Part shown: piece after piece, positions 42,988 through 54,690 of the stretch
How the letters are laid out: the number at the start of each line of letters is the position of its first letter
How positions within the stretch are numbered: position 1 is the first letter of the stretch
NCBI GenBank assembly: GCA_024195585.1
Contig: SWBL01000148.1
Coordinates: forward strand, 1-64,000
DNA: 64,000 nt
Direction of reading: 5' to 3'
Source: Aureobasidium sp. EXF-3400
Taxonomy: Eukaryota; Ascomycota; Dothideomycetes; Dothideales; Saccotheciaceae
The notes under the pieces: model-generated
What the model saw: only the letters and a program-made list of their open reading frames with translations
Databases searched by the model: none
Told to the model about the DNA's origin: nothing
Position numbers and translations under genes: made by a program

Positions 42988-44829
42988 ATGTCTGAATGGG
43001 ACTCTGCTATCCGTAAGTATCCACAACGTTTGCGCACATCGCAGTGCGCCTTCGCACAGTCAACCCCCTTGGTCCTTCCATATTGCACCCGCCTTCCACT
43101 CCTCATCACTTACATCGCTCCTTCCACCATCACTTGCCCTTCAGTCATCTTATCTCTCTCAATCCATACACTCGTCGAGCGCACTCACCTCATATCAGAC
43201 GCGTCACTAACACAGTTTATAGCTTCCGGCTGGGAGGAGCCTACTACCGGTGCCAACACCGCCAACTGGGTCGAAACTACCGCCGCTGCAGGCATTGACG
43301 CTGAGTACTCAGGCATGGACCCTGAGGCCATCTCCAAGCACGATGGCGGTCCCGGAGATGACACTTGTCGCAAGTGAGTCAAAGCCGCACTGTCCTGTCC
43401 TTCTCATTGCTAACACACTCGCAGCTGTGGCCAGTCTGGCCACTTCTCTCGTGAGTGCCCTGAGCCCCGTCAGAACTCCGGCGAGTGCTTCAACTGTGGT
43501 GAGACTGGACACAACAAGGCCGACTGCCCCAACCCTCGTGCCGAGCGTCCATTCACTGGCACCTGCCGCACCTGCGGTGCTGACGGCCACCGCTCTTCCG
43601 AGTGTGTTGACGCTGTTTGCAAGAAGTGCTCCGGCACTGGTCATACCGCTGCTGCTTGTACCGAGAAGTACAACATCTACCCTGAAGGTCTTCCTGACAA
43701 CTCCGATGCCGACCAGGCTTGGGAGAACCTCAACGCCGCCAATGACACTGGCGACGTCGACGACTTCATCCAGGCCTTCTGGGCCTACTGCAAGCTCGCT
43801 CCGGAGCTCACCCTTGTCCAGCTTGAGGAGTGCTTCCGCGAGACCGACTTCAAGTACTACCTCGTCGCCAAGGAGCAGACCGTTCCTTCCAAGGTCCACA
43901 CCAACGTCGACCTCCAGGGCAACGCCGACAAGAAGTACCAAGTCTCGTTCCAGAAGACTCTCAAGCCTCGCCGTGCCATCCTCGCTGAAGGCTGGCCCAA
44001 GAGTGCTGAGGAGAACCTTGAGCGTCTGCAGGATGCTGGCTTCTCCATGGACTGCTTGAAGCCCTACTGCACCAACTGCGAGGAGGTTGGCCACAGCATG
44101 AAGCTATGCCCCCAGGAGAAGCAGGTGGTTGAGAAACCCAAGGTTACCTGCTCCAACTGCAGCAACGAAGGCCATTACATTCGCGACTGCCCCGAGCCTC
44201 GCGCTGTTCGTGGTGGCGGCGGCGATGTCGAGTGCAAGCACTGTGGCGAGCAGGGACACTTCGTCAAAGACTGCCCTACCAAGGTAAACTTCCAGCCTCT
44301 CGTTGTCAACTGATGGTTACTAACAAGTCAAAGCCTGCCGAGAAGTGCCGCAACTGTCAGTTGGAAGGCCACAGAGCCTCCGACTGTACCAATGAGCGTG
44401 TTATCATCTGCCGCAACTGTGACAAGCCTGGACACACTGGTCGTGACTGCCCTGAGCCCACCAACATGGTAAGCTTGTATCCAAAAGACCTACTTTGATC
44501 AACGCTGATAGAAACAACAGGCCAACGTCCTTTGCCGCAACTGTGACAACAAGGGCCACTTCTCGAAGGAGTGCCCTGAGCCCAAGGACTGGAGCAAGGT
44601 TCTGTGCCGCAACTGTCAGCAGCACGGCCACGGCGCCGGTCGTTGCCCTAACCCTGCTGGTGTTGCTGACGCATCCGCTGATGGTGGCGAGGAATACACT
44701 GCCAGTGCTGGTCCTGCTGCTGAAGTCTCGGCCGAAGGAGACTGGATGGCTGACACTGGTGCTGCTAGTGCTACTGGTGCTGGCGGTGCTTCTGACTGGA
44801 ACTCCACTGCTCAGGTCAGTGTCTGGTAG
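42988..44829 (+). CDS. Protein with eleven CCHC zinc knuckles (Gis2/CNBP-like)
   Basis: Five exons (42988..43012, 43223..43373, 43425..44283, 44334..44468, 44521..44829) give 492 residues. Eleven CX2CX4HX4C knuckles can be read: four in residues about 55-145 (CRNCGQSGHFSREC, CFNCGETGHNKADC, CRTCGADGHRSSEC, CKKCSGTGHTAAAC), then a helical block (DFIQAFWAYCKLAPELTLVQ onwards), then seven more (CTNCEEVGHSMKLC to CRNCQQHGHGAGRC). Yeast Gis2 and human CNBP have seven such knuckles and bind single-stranded RNA on polysomes; this protein is longer, with a central non-knuckle domain, so it is a relative and not a simple orthologue. The C-terminus is Ala/Gly/Asp-rich with Trp (GDWMAD, GASDWNST). The knuckle 1 signature is completed only across the second splice (CR|NCGQ). 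The last codons could include an unrecognised intron (gtcagt near 44816). Confidence 0.9.
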
Positions 44830-46708
44830 AAGACCAAACCACTCAAGTGATGATGACATCGTCTGATTCGATGATCTTTCTTCCATCTCGACTGCCGAAG
44901 GCTGGTCTTGCCTAAGAAGGCCTGTTGTGTACGCTATTACACATAGAGGAGGATGCTGGACGTGATCTTTAGCTTCCGTTATCAAAACGATCCTCACCAG
45001 TGTTCATTCTTCTTCCCTTCCGTGACCGATCGTGTTTCTCGAAGTGCAGATGTAACAGATAAGCTTGATGCCGGCCAATGAGTGTTACAGGATGCACCAG
45101 GTTCAATCCAGCTGTCAAGACTCGCTGACCGCACGTCCTTCATGAACCACACTTCCGCCTCACATCATCACTGATCGACTCTGCGACTCCAGAACGCTCC
45201 GCACGTGTTTGCCCCGGATCGCCAACAAAAAGCAAGGCGGGGATACCGCTTTTTGGCATCTCCCCGCTAAGCATGTTCGTCCGGAGCGGATAGCGTTGCT
45301 GAAGAGCATACCGGCATGCCCGGGCTTCCTTGTTAGCCTTCGTGGGTTTCTCGGAAACAAGTGTTTGTTGGCCCTCGATCATTGGTATGATTGGATGAAC
45401 TCGACTTCAGGTGTTCGTATTACCGAGCCTCAAGCAGCGCGAAAACTTTGACTTCGTGCAAGCCGGTTGTCTTCATCTGGAATTCCGCACCTCGTCTTGT
45501 TCGTCTCGAGAGCGGTTCGCACAGTTTCAACTGCCTTACATGCTGGCAGCCACCATCCGCGGGGATACTAGAAACATACAGAACCTTTTACAGACACACG
45601 ACCATTGCATGTCTATGTACTCGCAGTTCTGTGCGATGACGGTGAGCACCCCGATCTGCCTGGGCAAGAAAAATTGCCATGACGAGAAGACGTTCTTGCA
45701 CCGGCAAAATGCACCGGCAAAGTGAGTCAGAGTGTTGCGGAGCGCCCGCACTCTACCCACGCCACTTAGTCAAACCGGATGTCTGACCGTAGTAACACCG
45801 GCCGTCGGCAACGAGGTGGGCCGTATCGTATCGTCCGCCTGACTGGCGGAGGTTACAGAAAACAAGGAGCGGTGGAGTGCGATCACGAAGAAGGACCGGG
45901 CAGTAGCCGAGTCCCCCCTTGGGGTGACCCGCTTGAAATGACTCTGGTTGTGGAGTTGGTCGTCAAAAAGATCTCGAGACTGAGTTGCATCGACGGCCAC
46001 AGACGTCAGCGGAGAGATGAATTAGATTCACCGTTCCTGGCGTTAGTATGGATCTTTAATGCTCTCAAACGACGATATCAATGAACCATAACAACACCTT
46101 CTTTGAGATGGGCAAGACATTGTACATTTGCCTCCTGCGAGATGTGTGAAGAGGGGGAGCATCGTAGATGCATGGTCTTGCAGCTCATCAACTGTTTCTC
46201 CGCAGCACGAAAAACAATCAGAACTCCCGGAGCAATCTTGAAACAGGTAACCTTTAACGCCAAAGCGTGGAGAACAAGCCACCCCGTTCGTCGGGATGAT
46301 CCTTCTGCGCCGGACCTACTACATTGGGCATTCCCGCGGGTTCCCATCACACGCCACAACCTGGAGATTATGTGGGAGAGTGGTCGGGGACATGTTGTAC
46401 GTCCGGCAGCGTGCGTCACTGGCTGTCTGCAAGGACCAGTTCGCTGCCCTCCGTTGCTGTTAGCTTTGGGGCACAGTCAGGTCTTGGGTGCTACAGTAGA
46501 GTTTGTAGTCTCGTGGAGGCAGAGTGGAGAATATGGAGTTGCCAATCGGAATCAAATGGTGCTCAAACTCTCTGATGTTACACTGGTCGGGTACAGATGT
46601 GTTGATTGGTATATATTCCTACTGACCGCGCCCTCGTTCTGCAGATCTCATTGTCCTCTTTTTTTCTTCCCTCCTCTTGTCTGATATTTCTATCACTGGA
46701 CATCCAAC
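44830..46708. other. Intergenic block, no gene seen
   Basis: 1879 bp between the zinc-knuckle gene and the sugar transporter. A 193-codon open frame (46103..46684) begins at TTG, runs into the transporter leader and shows no domain. The rest holds only short overlapping frames. The 3' part is the transporter promoter. Confidence 0.45.
46610..46617 (+). promoter_or_regulatory. TATA-like element of the sugar transporter
   Basis: TATATATT about 95 bp before the start codon at 46709, followed by a pyrimidine-rich stretch (CTCTTTTTTTCTTCCC-like). Confidence 0.45.
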
Positions 46709-48837
46709 ATGGTCGGCAAAAAGTACTATGGCCTGACAGGCACAAAATTGAATATCGCGGTCGGTGTGATTGCCGGTCTCGATTTCCTGCTATTCGGTTA
46801 TGATCAAGGCAAGCAGCATGTATGCAATTGGATCAAATAGATATACTAACAAGCCATCAGGTGTCATGGGTGGTCTGCTCACTCTCGGATCTTTCACTCG
46901 CACATTCCCCGAAATCAACACAGAATATCCCCCTGCAGGCGTATCCAAAGCATACACCTCGACCGTCCAAGGTATCTCAATCGCCTGTTACAACTTGGGA
47001 TGCTTTGTGGGTGCGTTGATGACAATCTGGATTGGCGATTGGCTTGGTCGTCGCAAGACAATCTTCGTGGGATCCGCTATTATGGTCGTTGGTGCTACAC
47101 TACAGACATCCGCTTTCTCTCTTGGCCACTTGATCGCTGGCAGAATCATCACTGGTTTAGGAAATGGAATGAATACATCTACGGTACCTTCTTGGCAGAG
47201 CGAGTGTTCGAAATCGCATCGTCGTGGCCAGATGGTCATGATCGAGGGTGCCCTTATTACTGGAGGTAAGCAGCAACATCCACTCACCCATCATACCAAC
47301 ATACTCATCAATTGCTAGGTGTCTGTCTCAGCTACTGGATTGACTTTGGAATGTCTTTTACTGAGCCCTCAACTGTCTCCTGGCGCTTCCCTATCGCACT
47401 CCAGATCTTGTTCGCCCTGATTATCCTTGTGTTCATCATGGGTCTACCCGAATCACCACGTTGGTTGATCATGAAAGGCAAAGAGTGAGTTACATCATCG
47501 GTACACGCATCAGGACTGGTGCTGGTGCCGCTTCCCTCGATTTGAGGGCAGTCGTCCAGCGAAGCCCTGTTGTTCATACCACCTCAAATCACGAAACCAT
47601 GCTAATCAAGGCTGCTTAGGGATGAGGCCATGAACGTTCTATGCGCGTTGAACGAGAAGGACGCTGAAGATCCTTACATCGTTGCTGAATTCGCCGCCAT
47701 CAAAGATTCCGCATTGGTTATGCAACAGGGAGGCTTCAGAGATCTGTTTACCATGGACGAGGACCGCAACTTCCACCGTGTCGTTCTCGCCTACGTGAAC
47801 CAGATGTTCCAACAAATCTCCGGTGTAAGTAAAGCGAGGGTACAGATAGTCGTCTGTACTTCGACACCCCCACCCCCAAACCAGCCCAACTCTTCCTCCA
47901 TTGAAACACATGCTAATTGTACCTTTGCTTCTAGATCAACCTCATTACTTACTATGCTGCAAACATTTATGAGACCAGCATCGGCCTCTCGCCTTTCCTT
48001 TCGCGTATCTTAGCCGCTGCCAACGGAACCGAGTACTTTGCCGCTTCCTGGATCGCTGTCTTCACCATTGAGAAGTTCGGACGTCGCCAACTCATGTTGT
48101 TCGGTGCTGCAGGTCAGGCCGCCTCCATGGCCATCCTCGCAGGTGCGACTTCAAGGACATCATCTGGTCTGGGTATTACTGCTGCCGTCTTCCTCTTCGT
48201 CTTCAACACTTTCTTCGCGATCGGCTGGTTGGGTATGACATGGCTGTACCCTGCTGAGATTGTCCCTCTTCGCATCAGAGCCCCTGCAAATGCTTTGGCA
48301 ACCTCTGCTAACTGGATCTTCAACTTGTAAGATTGACTCCAATCTTTCCATCCTATATCTGTGCTAACGCTTCTTCAGCATGGTCGTCATGATCACCCCT
48401 GTCGCTTTCCAGACCATTGGATACCAAACCTACATCATTTTCGCTGTCATCAACGCCTTCATCGTCCCTTGTGTCTACTTCTTCTACCCTGGTAAGTGCT
48501 TCTCTCTATTCGATCGTCAATTGTCTCGTACTTACAAATACCTTTCATAGAAACCCGTCTTCGCTCCCTTGAGGAAATGGACGAGATCTTCCGCAACACA
48601 ACCTCCGTTTTCAACGTCGTCAAGGTTGCCCGCGATACACCTAACCGCTACGGCAAGTCAGGTGAACTCCTCATCAACTACCTCGACACCGAAGCTGCTG
48701 CTGGCGCTAGACGTCGCAGCTCATTGGTTGAGCCCAAGTACGGCAAGACCGGTGGTAAGGGTGATGGCGAGAGAGTTGAGAGATTGGAGACTGGCTATGG
48801 ATCCAGCTCTGCAACATCGGCAAACGAAAAGGTCTAG
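46709..48837 (+). CDS. MFS sugar transporter (HXT/STL1-like)
   Basis: Seven exons (46709..46808, 46861..47265, 47319..47484, 47620..47824, 47935..48326, 48379..48491, 48551..48837) give 555 residues. Intron 1 uses a GC donor (caag|gcaagc), needed to restore FGYDQGVMGG. Sugar-porter signatures are all present: DWLGRRKTIFVGS, GLGNGMNTSTVPSWQSECSK, PESPRWLIMKGKEDEA, QQISGINLITYYAA, PAEIVPLRIRAPANALATS and YPETRLRSLEEMDEIF. Twelve membrane segments are expected, with the central cytosolic loop after PESPRWL. It should move hexose or a polyol across the plasma membrane, probably with protons; the substrate cannot be read from sequence. The tail after PETR is about 95 residues, cytosolic and Ser/Gly-rich. 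Confidence 0.93.
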
Positions 48838-49351
48838 ATGTCTAGGGCATAGAGACCATTCTCAATGCCTTTTGTTGATGCCGCTTTTTTATGATGTTTG
48901 ATATGTACTCTAATCGGGGTCGATCCTTGAGGGATGGCAATTTTTGTTTTCATGTTTTTAGATACCACTTTTGTTCTCTCATAGATTTGCGAGCTAGACT
49001 CGTCGACATAGAGAATTGACATTTTCCCACTTTTGATTTGTCTTCTTCTGCCGCCATTATCACAAGTGCATGATCAACAAAGAGGCTGCGACAAGGACGA
49101 AATAATGTCCCAAGTTTCATGATTTGTGAAGCGCGTCAAGGCAAGTCGCGGAAGTCTGAGGAAGCAGATGGAGCGGAAACAGGACGGAGTTGCCAAGGCC
49201 GGGCGTGTGTGAAGATGATGGATCTCGATGCCGCAAACCATCTTTTGCGTCACTGAACGGCTGCTTTTTTGTCCACCTCGCTTTTGCCTGTCGCTGTTGT
49301 TTCTCTTCAGCCTGTAATACTAGCAAGCGCATCGCCATACATACACACAAC
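48838..49351. other. Intergenic, no gene seen
   Basis: 514 bp between tandem genes: transporter 3' flank and TOM70 promoter. No credible ORF. Confidence 0.5.
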
Positions 49352-51341
49352 ATGGCCTCGACAATTCCCTCTGCACAGGCTGCCTCGCAGCCCAGCTTCA
49401 CCAAGCTCGAACCGTCGTCATCATTTTACGATCGCATCACCAGCTGGGCCTCGGAGCACAAGGCTGCTGTCTACACCATCGCTGGTATCACACTCGTTGC
49501 CACCGGTGCCGGAATCTACTACTACACATCTGAGTCTGCTCCTACGCCGCAAGATCTCGAAGCTGCCGCCGAAAAGAAGAAGGCTCGCAAGGAGAACAAG
49601 AAGGCCAAGAAGACCGCACAGAAGGAGCAGAAGTCTCCTCCACCAGAGTCAAAGCCCCAGGGTATGTATCGCTAGGCCTGCACAACTTTTCTGTCAGTGG
49701 CTGACCCTTCCGACCAGAGAAGCCCCAAGCGGCAACTGTACAGAGCGAGGATGACGTGCCCGAAGTGACAGAGTCTACCGTCGCAAGCCTCTCGGATGAT
49801 ACTAAGAAGGACTACGCTGCCAAGCTCAAGGCTGCCGGCAACAAGGCCTATGGATCCAAGGACTACAACCGCGCCATTGAGCTGTACGGCCAGGCTCTGC
49901 TGTGCAAGGCCGACCCCGTCTTCTACTCGAACCGTGCCGCATGCTGGAACGCCATGTCCAACTGGGACCGCGTCATCGAGGACACGACCGCCGCTATCAA
50001 CCTCGACCCCGAATACGTCAAGGCCCTGAACCGTCGCGCAAACGCGTACGAGGAAACCAACAGAAACAGCGAGGCTCTCCTCGACTACACTGCTAGCTGT
50101 ATTATCGATGCTTTCCGTAACACGGGAGCTGCCGAGTCAGTCGAACGTCTGCTCAAGAAGGTGGCCGAGGAGAAGGCTAAGGTCATTATGGAGAAGAAGC
50201 AGCGCCGTCTGCCTAGCGCCACCTTCATCACCAACTACCTCCAAAGCTTCCGCGATAGACAGCTGTCAGACTCTATCTCTGAGGGCGCTGATCTCCCCGA
50301 GAACAGCGGAAAGTGGTGGCTGCGCAAGGGTCTGTTGGCAATGGACAAGAAGACGGGCGAGGGCTACAACGAGGCTGCCGAGGCTTACGAGAAGGCTATC
50401 GAGGCCGGCGATCTGGCAGAGAACGAGGCTTTCGCATACAACATGCGCGGAACCTTCAAGTATCTGCGTGGTGAGGCCGATGCCATTGACGACCTGAACA
50501 AGAGTATCGAGTTGGATTCTACTTTGACCCAGAGCTACGTCAAGCGCGCAAGCATGCACCTTGAGGCAAACCGTCGCGACGAGGCCGCAAAGGACTTTGA
50601 AGACGCCCTCGCTCAGAACGACAAGGACCCCGACGTTTACTACCACCGTGCACAGCTCAACTTCATTCTCGGCGACTTCCCCGAGGCAGCTAAGGACTAC
50701 CAAAAGTCGATCGACCTTGACTCCGACTTCATCTTCTCCCACATTCAGCTTGGTGTCACTCAGTACAAGATGGGTAGCGTTGCTTCTTCTATGGCCACTT
50801 TCCGCCGTTGCATCAAGAACTTTGAGAAGGTCCCCGATGTCTACAACTACTACGGTGAGCTGTTGCTCGACCAGTCGAAGTTCCAGGAGGCCATTGAGAA
50901 GTTCGAGACTGCCGTCCAGATGGAGCAGAGCCAGCGCGTCACTGGTATGAACGTTCTCCCCTTGATCAACAAGGCCCTGGCCTTGTTCCAATGGAAGCAA
51001 GACTTCACCGCTGCCCAAGAGCTGTGCGAGAAGGCTTTGATCAGTGAGTTACATCCTTGTCATATTCACCTTGCAACTCAGAATGCTAACAATTTTTCAC
51101 AGTTGACCCTGAGTGCGATATTGCCGTTGCCACCATGGCTCAGCTCCTCCTCCAGCAAGGCAAGGTCCCCGAGGCCCTTGAGTACTTTGAGAAGGCTGCC
51201 GAGCTCTCGCGCACTGAGCCCGAGATCGTCAACGCTCTTTCATACGCCGAGGCCACCCGCACACAACTCGAGGTCCAGGAGAAGTACCCCCAGCTCGCCC
51301 AGAGGCTGCAAGGTATGCCTGCCTCAGCCGGTATGCGATAA
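49352..51341 (+). CDS. TOM70: Mitochondrial import receptor Tom70
   Basis: Three exons (49352..49661, 49718..51043, 51103..51341) give 624 residues. A single N-terminal membrane anchor lies at about residues 35-57 ([20 protein letters not shown]), followed by a highly charged Lys/Glu linker ([18 protein letters not shown]). TPR motifs then run from [20 protein letters not shown] to the C-terminus, about ten or eleven in number. The first three form the clamp ([35 protein letters not shown]) that receives the EEVD tail of Hsp70/Hsp90; the later ones hold the preprotein pocket. The C-terminal pattern [20 protein letters not shown] is conserved in Tom70. It sits in the mitochondrial outer membrane facing the cytosol and receives carrier precursors. 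Confidence 0.96.
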
Positions 51342-52716
51342 ACGACTATTGGAGGCCGAATAATCGGACAAGGATCGTTATGGAGGATAATTCGATCGAG
51401 GATGAACACACATGAATGAAGAAAGGTCCTTTGAGACTGTCCGAGAATTGGAGCTGAGAGTTCTCGAGCTGTAATTTGTTCAGCAAAAAGGAAGAGCGAT
51501 GCGTCAAAAGGTGTTCTCATTAGGTTGTTGTTGCCACACTTTTCTGTTACTCTCTCCCTACCACTATGTACATTATATTTCATTACTCTTCTTTGATCAC
51601 AGACGCTTGTCTCCACACCTGAGTGATTTATGATACGCTTTTTGAAGAATAGATGAAGAAAAAAGAAAAAAAGGTTATGCTGCTGTCCCCACCCTGCCCT
51701 TCATACCCATCTGCTGTATTGACCTCCAGTACTACCTAGATACCCATTTTCAAAGACGGTAGCCATTTCTGTGCCTTCTAGAACAGTATGCCATCATCTG
51801 TTGCGCGTCTGCAGGTACCTGGAGGTGATGGTTGGCACTTGGTCAGTTTCCAGAATAATCTGGTGGAAGCGGATATAACTTTAACTACAACCAACCTTCA
51901 ACTCAGTTGATCTTTCGTCACACGGAAAAAATATCACAGGCAGAATGAACATGAAAAATCAAAGCAGCTCCAGACCAGCATTCATGTCTGCACCTCTATC
52001 AAAACGCTGGTATTCCGTAATGTTCCATCGAAGTAGCTTTGTACACACCGGCTGTTCTCAGTCCACACAGCCGCAGCGTGAACGCGAAACATGCCATGGC
52101 TGCCAACTCTGGACTTCTTGGTGCCCAGACCGTTTGGTCTCACGCTCCCTTGACATATCCCGCATTCGTGATACTGTCGCTTCGTCTCACAGTGGAATGC
52201 TTCAGTTTGGCGCGTGTGATAATCGATAGCCACAGCAGTCAACGTAATCTCTCGTTCGCCAAAAAGTACCGAATAAGCGCCTCATTGTTGGATTGGGCCT
52301 TAGATTGCGGTCATTGCGAGACCGGCAAAGTCGGCCAGAGCGAGCCCCGTACAAGGGAACCAAGAAGCGCGGGGCATTCTTTCTCAACGCCCGCAACTTC
52401 CTCAAAACCTTGCCATTTCCTCGACCTTAGACTTCGATATCCCTCGAGTTCTTCTTGCTCACCACCTTTTTCCAAGCCGCGCTATTCCTCCGCTTTCGCC
52501 CGTACCATGGCGGTCGGTTCTTGTTAATACTCAGACCTCACTTCTTTTCTTAAACTTCTGGTCATCCCACAAATCCGCCCCGCCTTCACTTCCGCACCAC
52601 GAACCATAATGTTTCTCTGAATATTAGCCTGATCCGTTGACACCCGCCAAAAAAATCATTTGCGATCATTCTCATCCCAGACGTCCTGGATCACCACCAC
52701 TTGACTACTACTCGCA
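51342..52716. other. Intergenic, no gene seen
   Basis: 1375 bp between tandem genes: TOM70 3' UTR and the promoter of the lyase gene. Frames at 51945-52527 overlap in several registers and show no family pattern. The last 300 bp are pyrimidine-rich. Confidence 0.45.
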
Positions 52717-53931
52717 ATGTTGGATGAAATCCCGATAGAAGATCAATATGTCTTCACTTCACTGCGCTACGATGGCTCGATGAAGCGCAATGCTCAGAAC
52801 CCCGTGTGTTGTCCGGACTCCAAGGCTGCATATCTCATCAAGTATCACTATGAGCGCCTCGTCACAGCAGCCGACCATCTGGGCTGGTACGACACCAACA
52901 AGAGGCTGAAAGGCCCTGTCGATCTGTTCAATCGCATCCAAACCGCCGTCACTGAACACAAGAAGAAGACGGGCAACAAATGCCCGTTCAAGGTATGTGT
53001 TTCTTCTTCTTCGTTCTTCTTGTCCTCTCGCAATTTTTCCCACTCCACGTGCGTCATGATCTGCCTCTGTAAACAAAGATGCGCATGCGCCACAGGCACG
53101 CGACAACATCAAAGACATCGTCACAACAACAAAACAAAAAAAGAAGCCGTGATTGTACAATGAAGCACCAAGGCTGACAATGTCTCACAGGTTCGAGTGT
53201 GCTTGCGTCACAGCGGGAAAATGGAAATTGGAGTTGAACCAATCATGGCCACGAAGCAACCACTTCTCTTCCCGACCACTCTGGACCTGGGCAAATCAAG
53301 TCAGCAGGCGGCCTCCCAAACTCCCATCTTCAAGGCTGTGCTGGATGTTCTACCTACCCGAACGACGACCTTCACCCGTGACAAAACGCACTACCGCACG
53401 ATGTACAACTATGCCAGGCAATGTGCTTCAATTCAGTCATATCAGGACGCCAAGGAGGTCATTCTATTCAATCGTGATAACCAAGTCATGGATGGGTCCA
53501 TCACGACCCCCTACTTCTACCGCGATGGCAAATGGATGACTCCGCATCAAGAATGTGGAGGCCAACAAGGAACCACGCGCCGCTGGGCCATTGACCAAGG
53601 CATCTGCCACGCCGGGATCATCGACATTGCTTCCATCAAACACGGCGAGATCATCTGGCTCAGTAATGGCGTCAAAGGATTCTTCACTGCTCGTTTCGTC
53701 GCCTGTAACGATCGTCTTGCTCGCACACCCAGCTACGAATCTCGAATCTCCCAAGTCTCCCGCAGCGATAGCGGAATCGAAGAGAAATACTCTGTCCATT
53801 CCCATCAAGACGAAGTCGCCGAAGACGATATTGAACCAGGACGTCAAAAATACGCCCCTGAACCGGGTGCCGACGACTTCAGAAACTCCGCCTTCGATCT
53901 TGACGTCTTTGAGCGCGCAATGAAGTTATAA
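52717..53931 (+). CDS. PLP-dependent class IV enzyme, aminodeoxychorismate lyase-like (Abz2 type)
   Basis: Two exons (52717..52992 and 53191..53931; 198-nt intron) give 338 residues. The fold-type IV pattern is visible: TRTTTFTRDKTHYRTMYNYA with Lys at about residue 157 as the likely Schiff-base residue, then DAKEVILFNRDNQVMDGSIT, PYFYRDGKWMTPH and RRWAIDQGICHAG, and the final SNGVKGFFTARF. These fit fungal aminodeoxychorismate lyases, which make p-aminobenzoate for folate from 4-amino-4-deoxychorismate, but branched-chain or D-amino acid aminotransferases share the fold. The N-terminal exon (YVFTSLRYDGSMKRN, YHYERLVTAADHLGW) is typical of the Abz2-like fungal group. A disordered C-terminal tail of about 70 residues follows. 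Cytosolic. Confidence 0.82.
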
Positions 53932-54690
53932 GCTTCCTCGATTTTCTTTGTTTTTTTTCGATTCTCCAACTTGATATCCCCTGGCTCGACTAGCCTTGTT
54001 TTCTCGGTACAATTTTTTTCTTTGTCACTTATGGATTTGCTGCAGGCACAAAAATGGATGGCTTGCGCTGAAAGATGGTGGCTTTTTTCTTCCAAAGCTC
54101 ATAACTGGCGTTCTATCACGGATCTTGGATTCCTAGAGATGCATACGGCAGGCGCGAAACAGTCACACTTATTAGAGCTTTCTACGACCAAAGAAACGGA
54201 CCGTAATAGCAAGGAGAGAATGATTTCCTCCATTTTACACGCTTTTTCTTGAATTGTTTTCTTCATAGATATACCCCTTCGATTCCACAACTTTTTAATT
54301 GATTTTCTTCCTCTTCCTGACGTGTTTTCGAGTCTTTTCTCCGGGTGTTGATGTTGTTGAGGTGTACGTTGATGCGTACGCGTTTTGGTTGCATCGTCAT
54401 GGGATGCCGTATTAACCGTGAGTCCCGACGCGGTCCGGCTGATGCGCAGGCGGGATGATGTGCTTGCATGCTGGTTGCAGGTCAACCTCACACCACAAAC
54501 AAGGGTTCAGTAACATGAAGCCGCTTTTTCCGAGTGAGAAGACGATGAAGCAGTCGCAAAACAACACAAAAGTAATTGTATCCGAAATCGAGAAAGAAGA
54601 GGTGGAAAAGGGTAGTAAATATACAAAGAAGAATAGAAATCACCATCGTATATCTATACAAGCGTCATATCCTCATTCATATCCTCTCAT
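53932..54690. other. Convergent intergenic region, no gene seen
   Basis: 759 bp between two stop codons. It contains T-rich runs (53947-53960, 54012-54020, 54291-54310) consistent with 3' UTR and polyadenylation signals. No credible ORF. Confidence 0.5.

Noticed and set aside
45212..45564. Four SYGGRG (CreA-type) sites upstream of the sugar transporter
   Set aside because: The motif is expected about once per 256 bp on both strands, and the sites are more than 1.1 kb from the start codon. No enrichment.
46103..46684. 193-codon open frame before the sugar transporter
   Set aside because: TTG start, odd composition (many Arg, Cys, Trp), and it runs across the TATA-like element and leader of the transporter.
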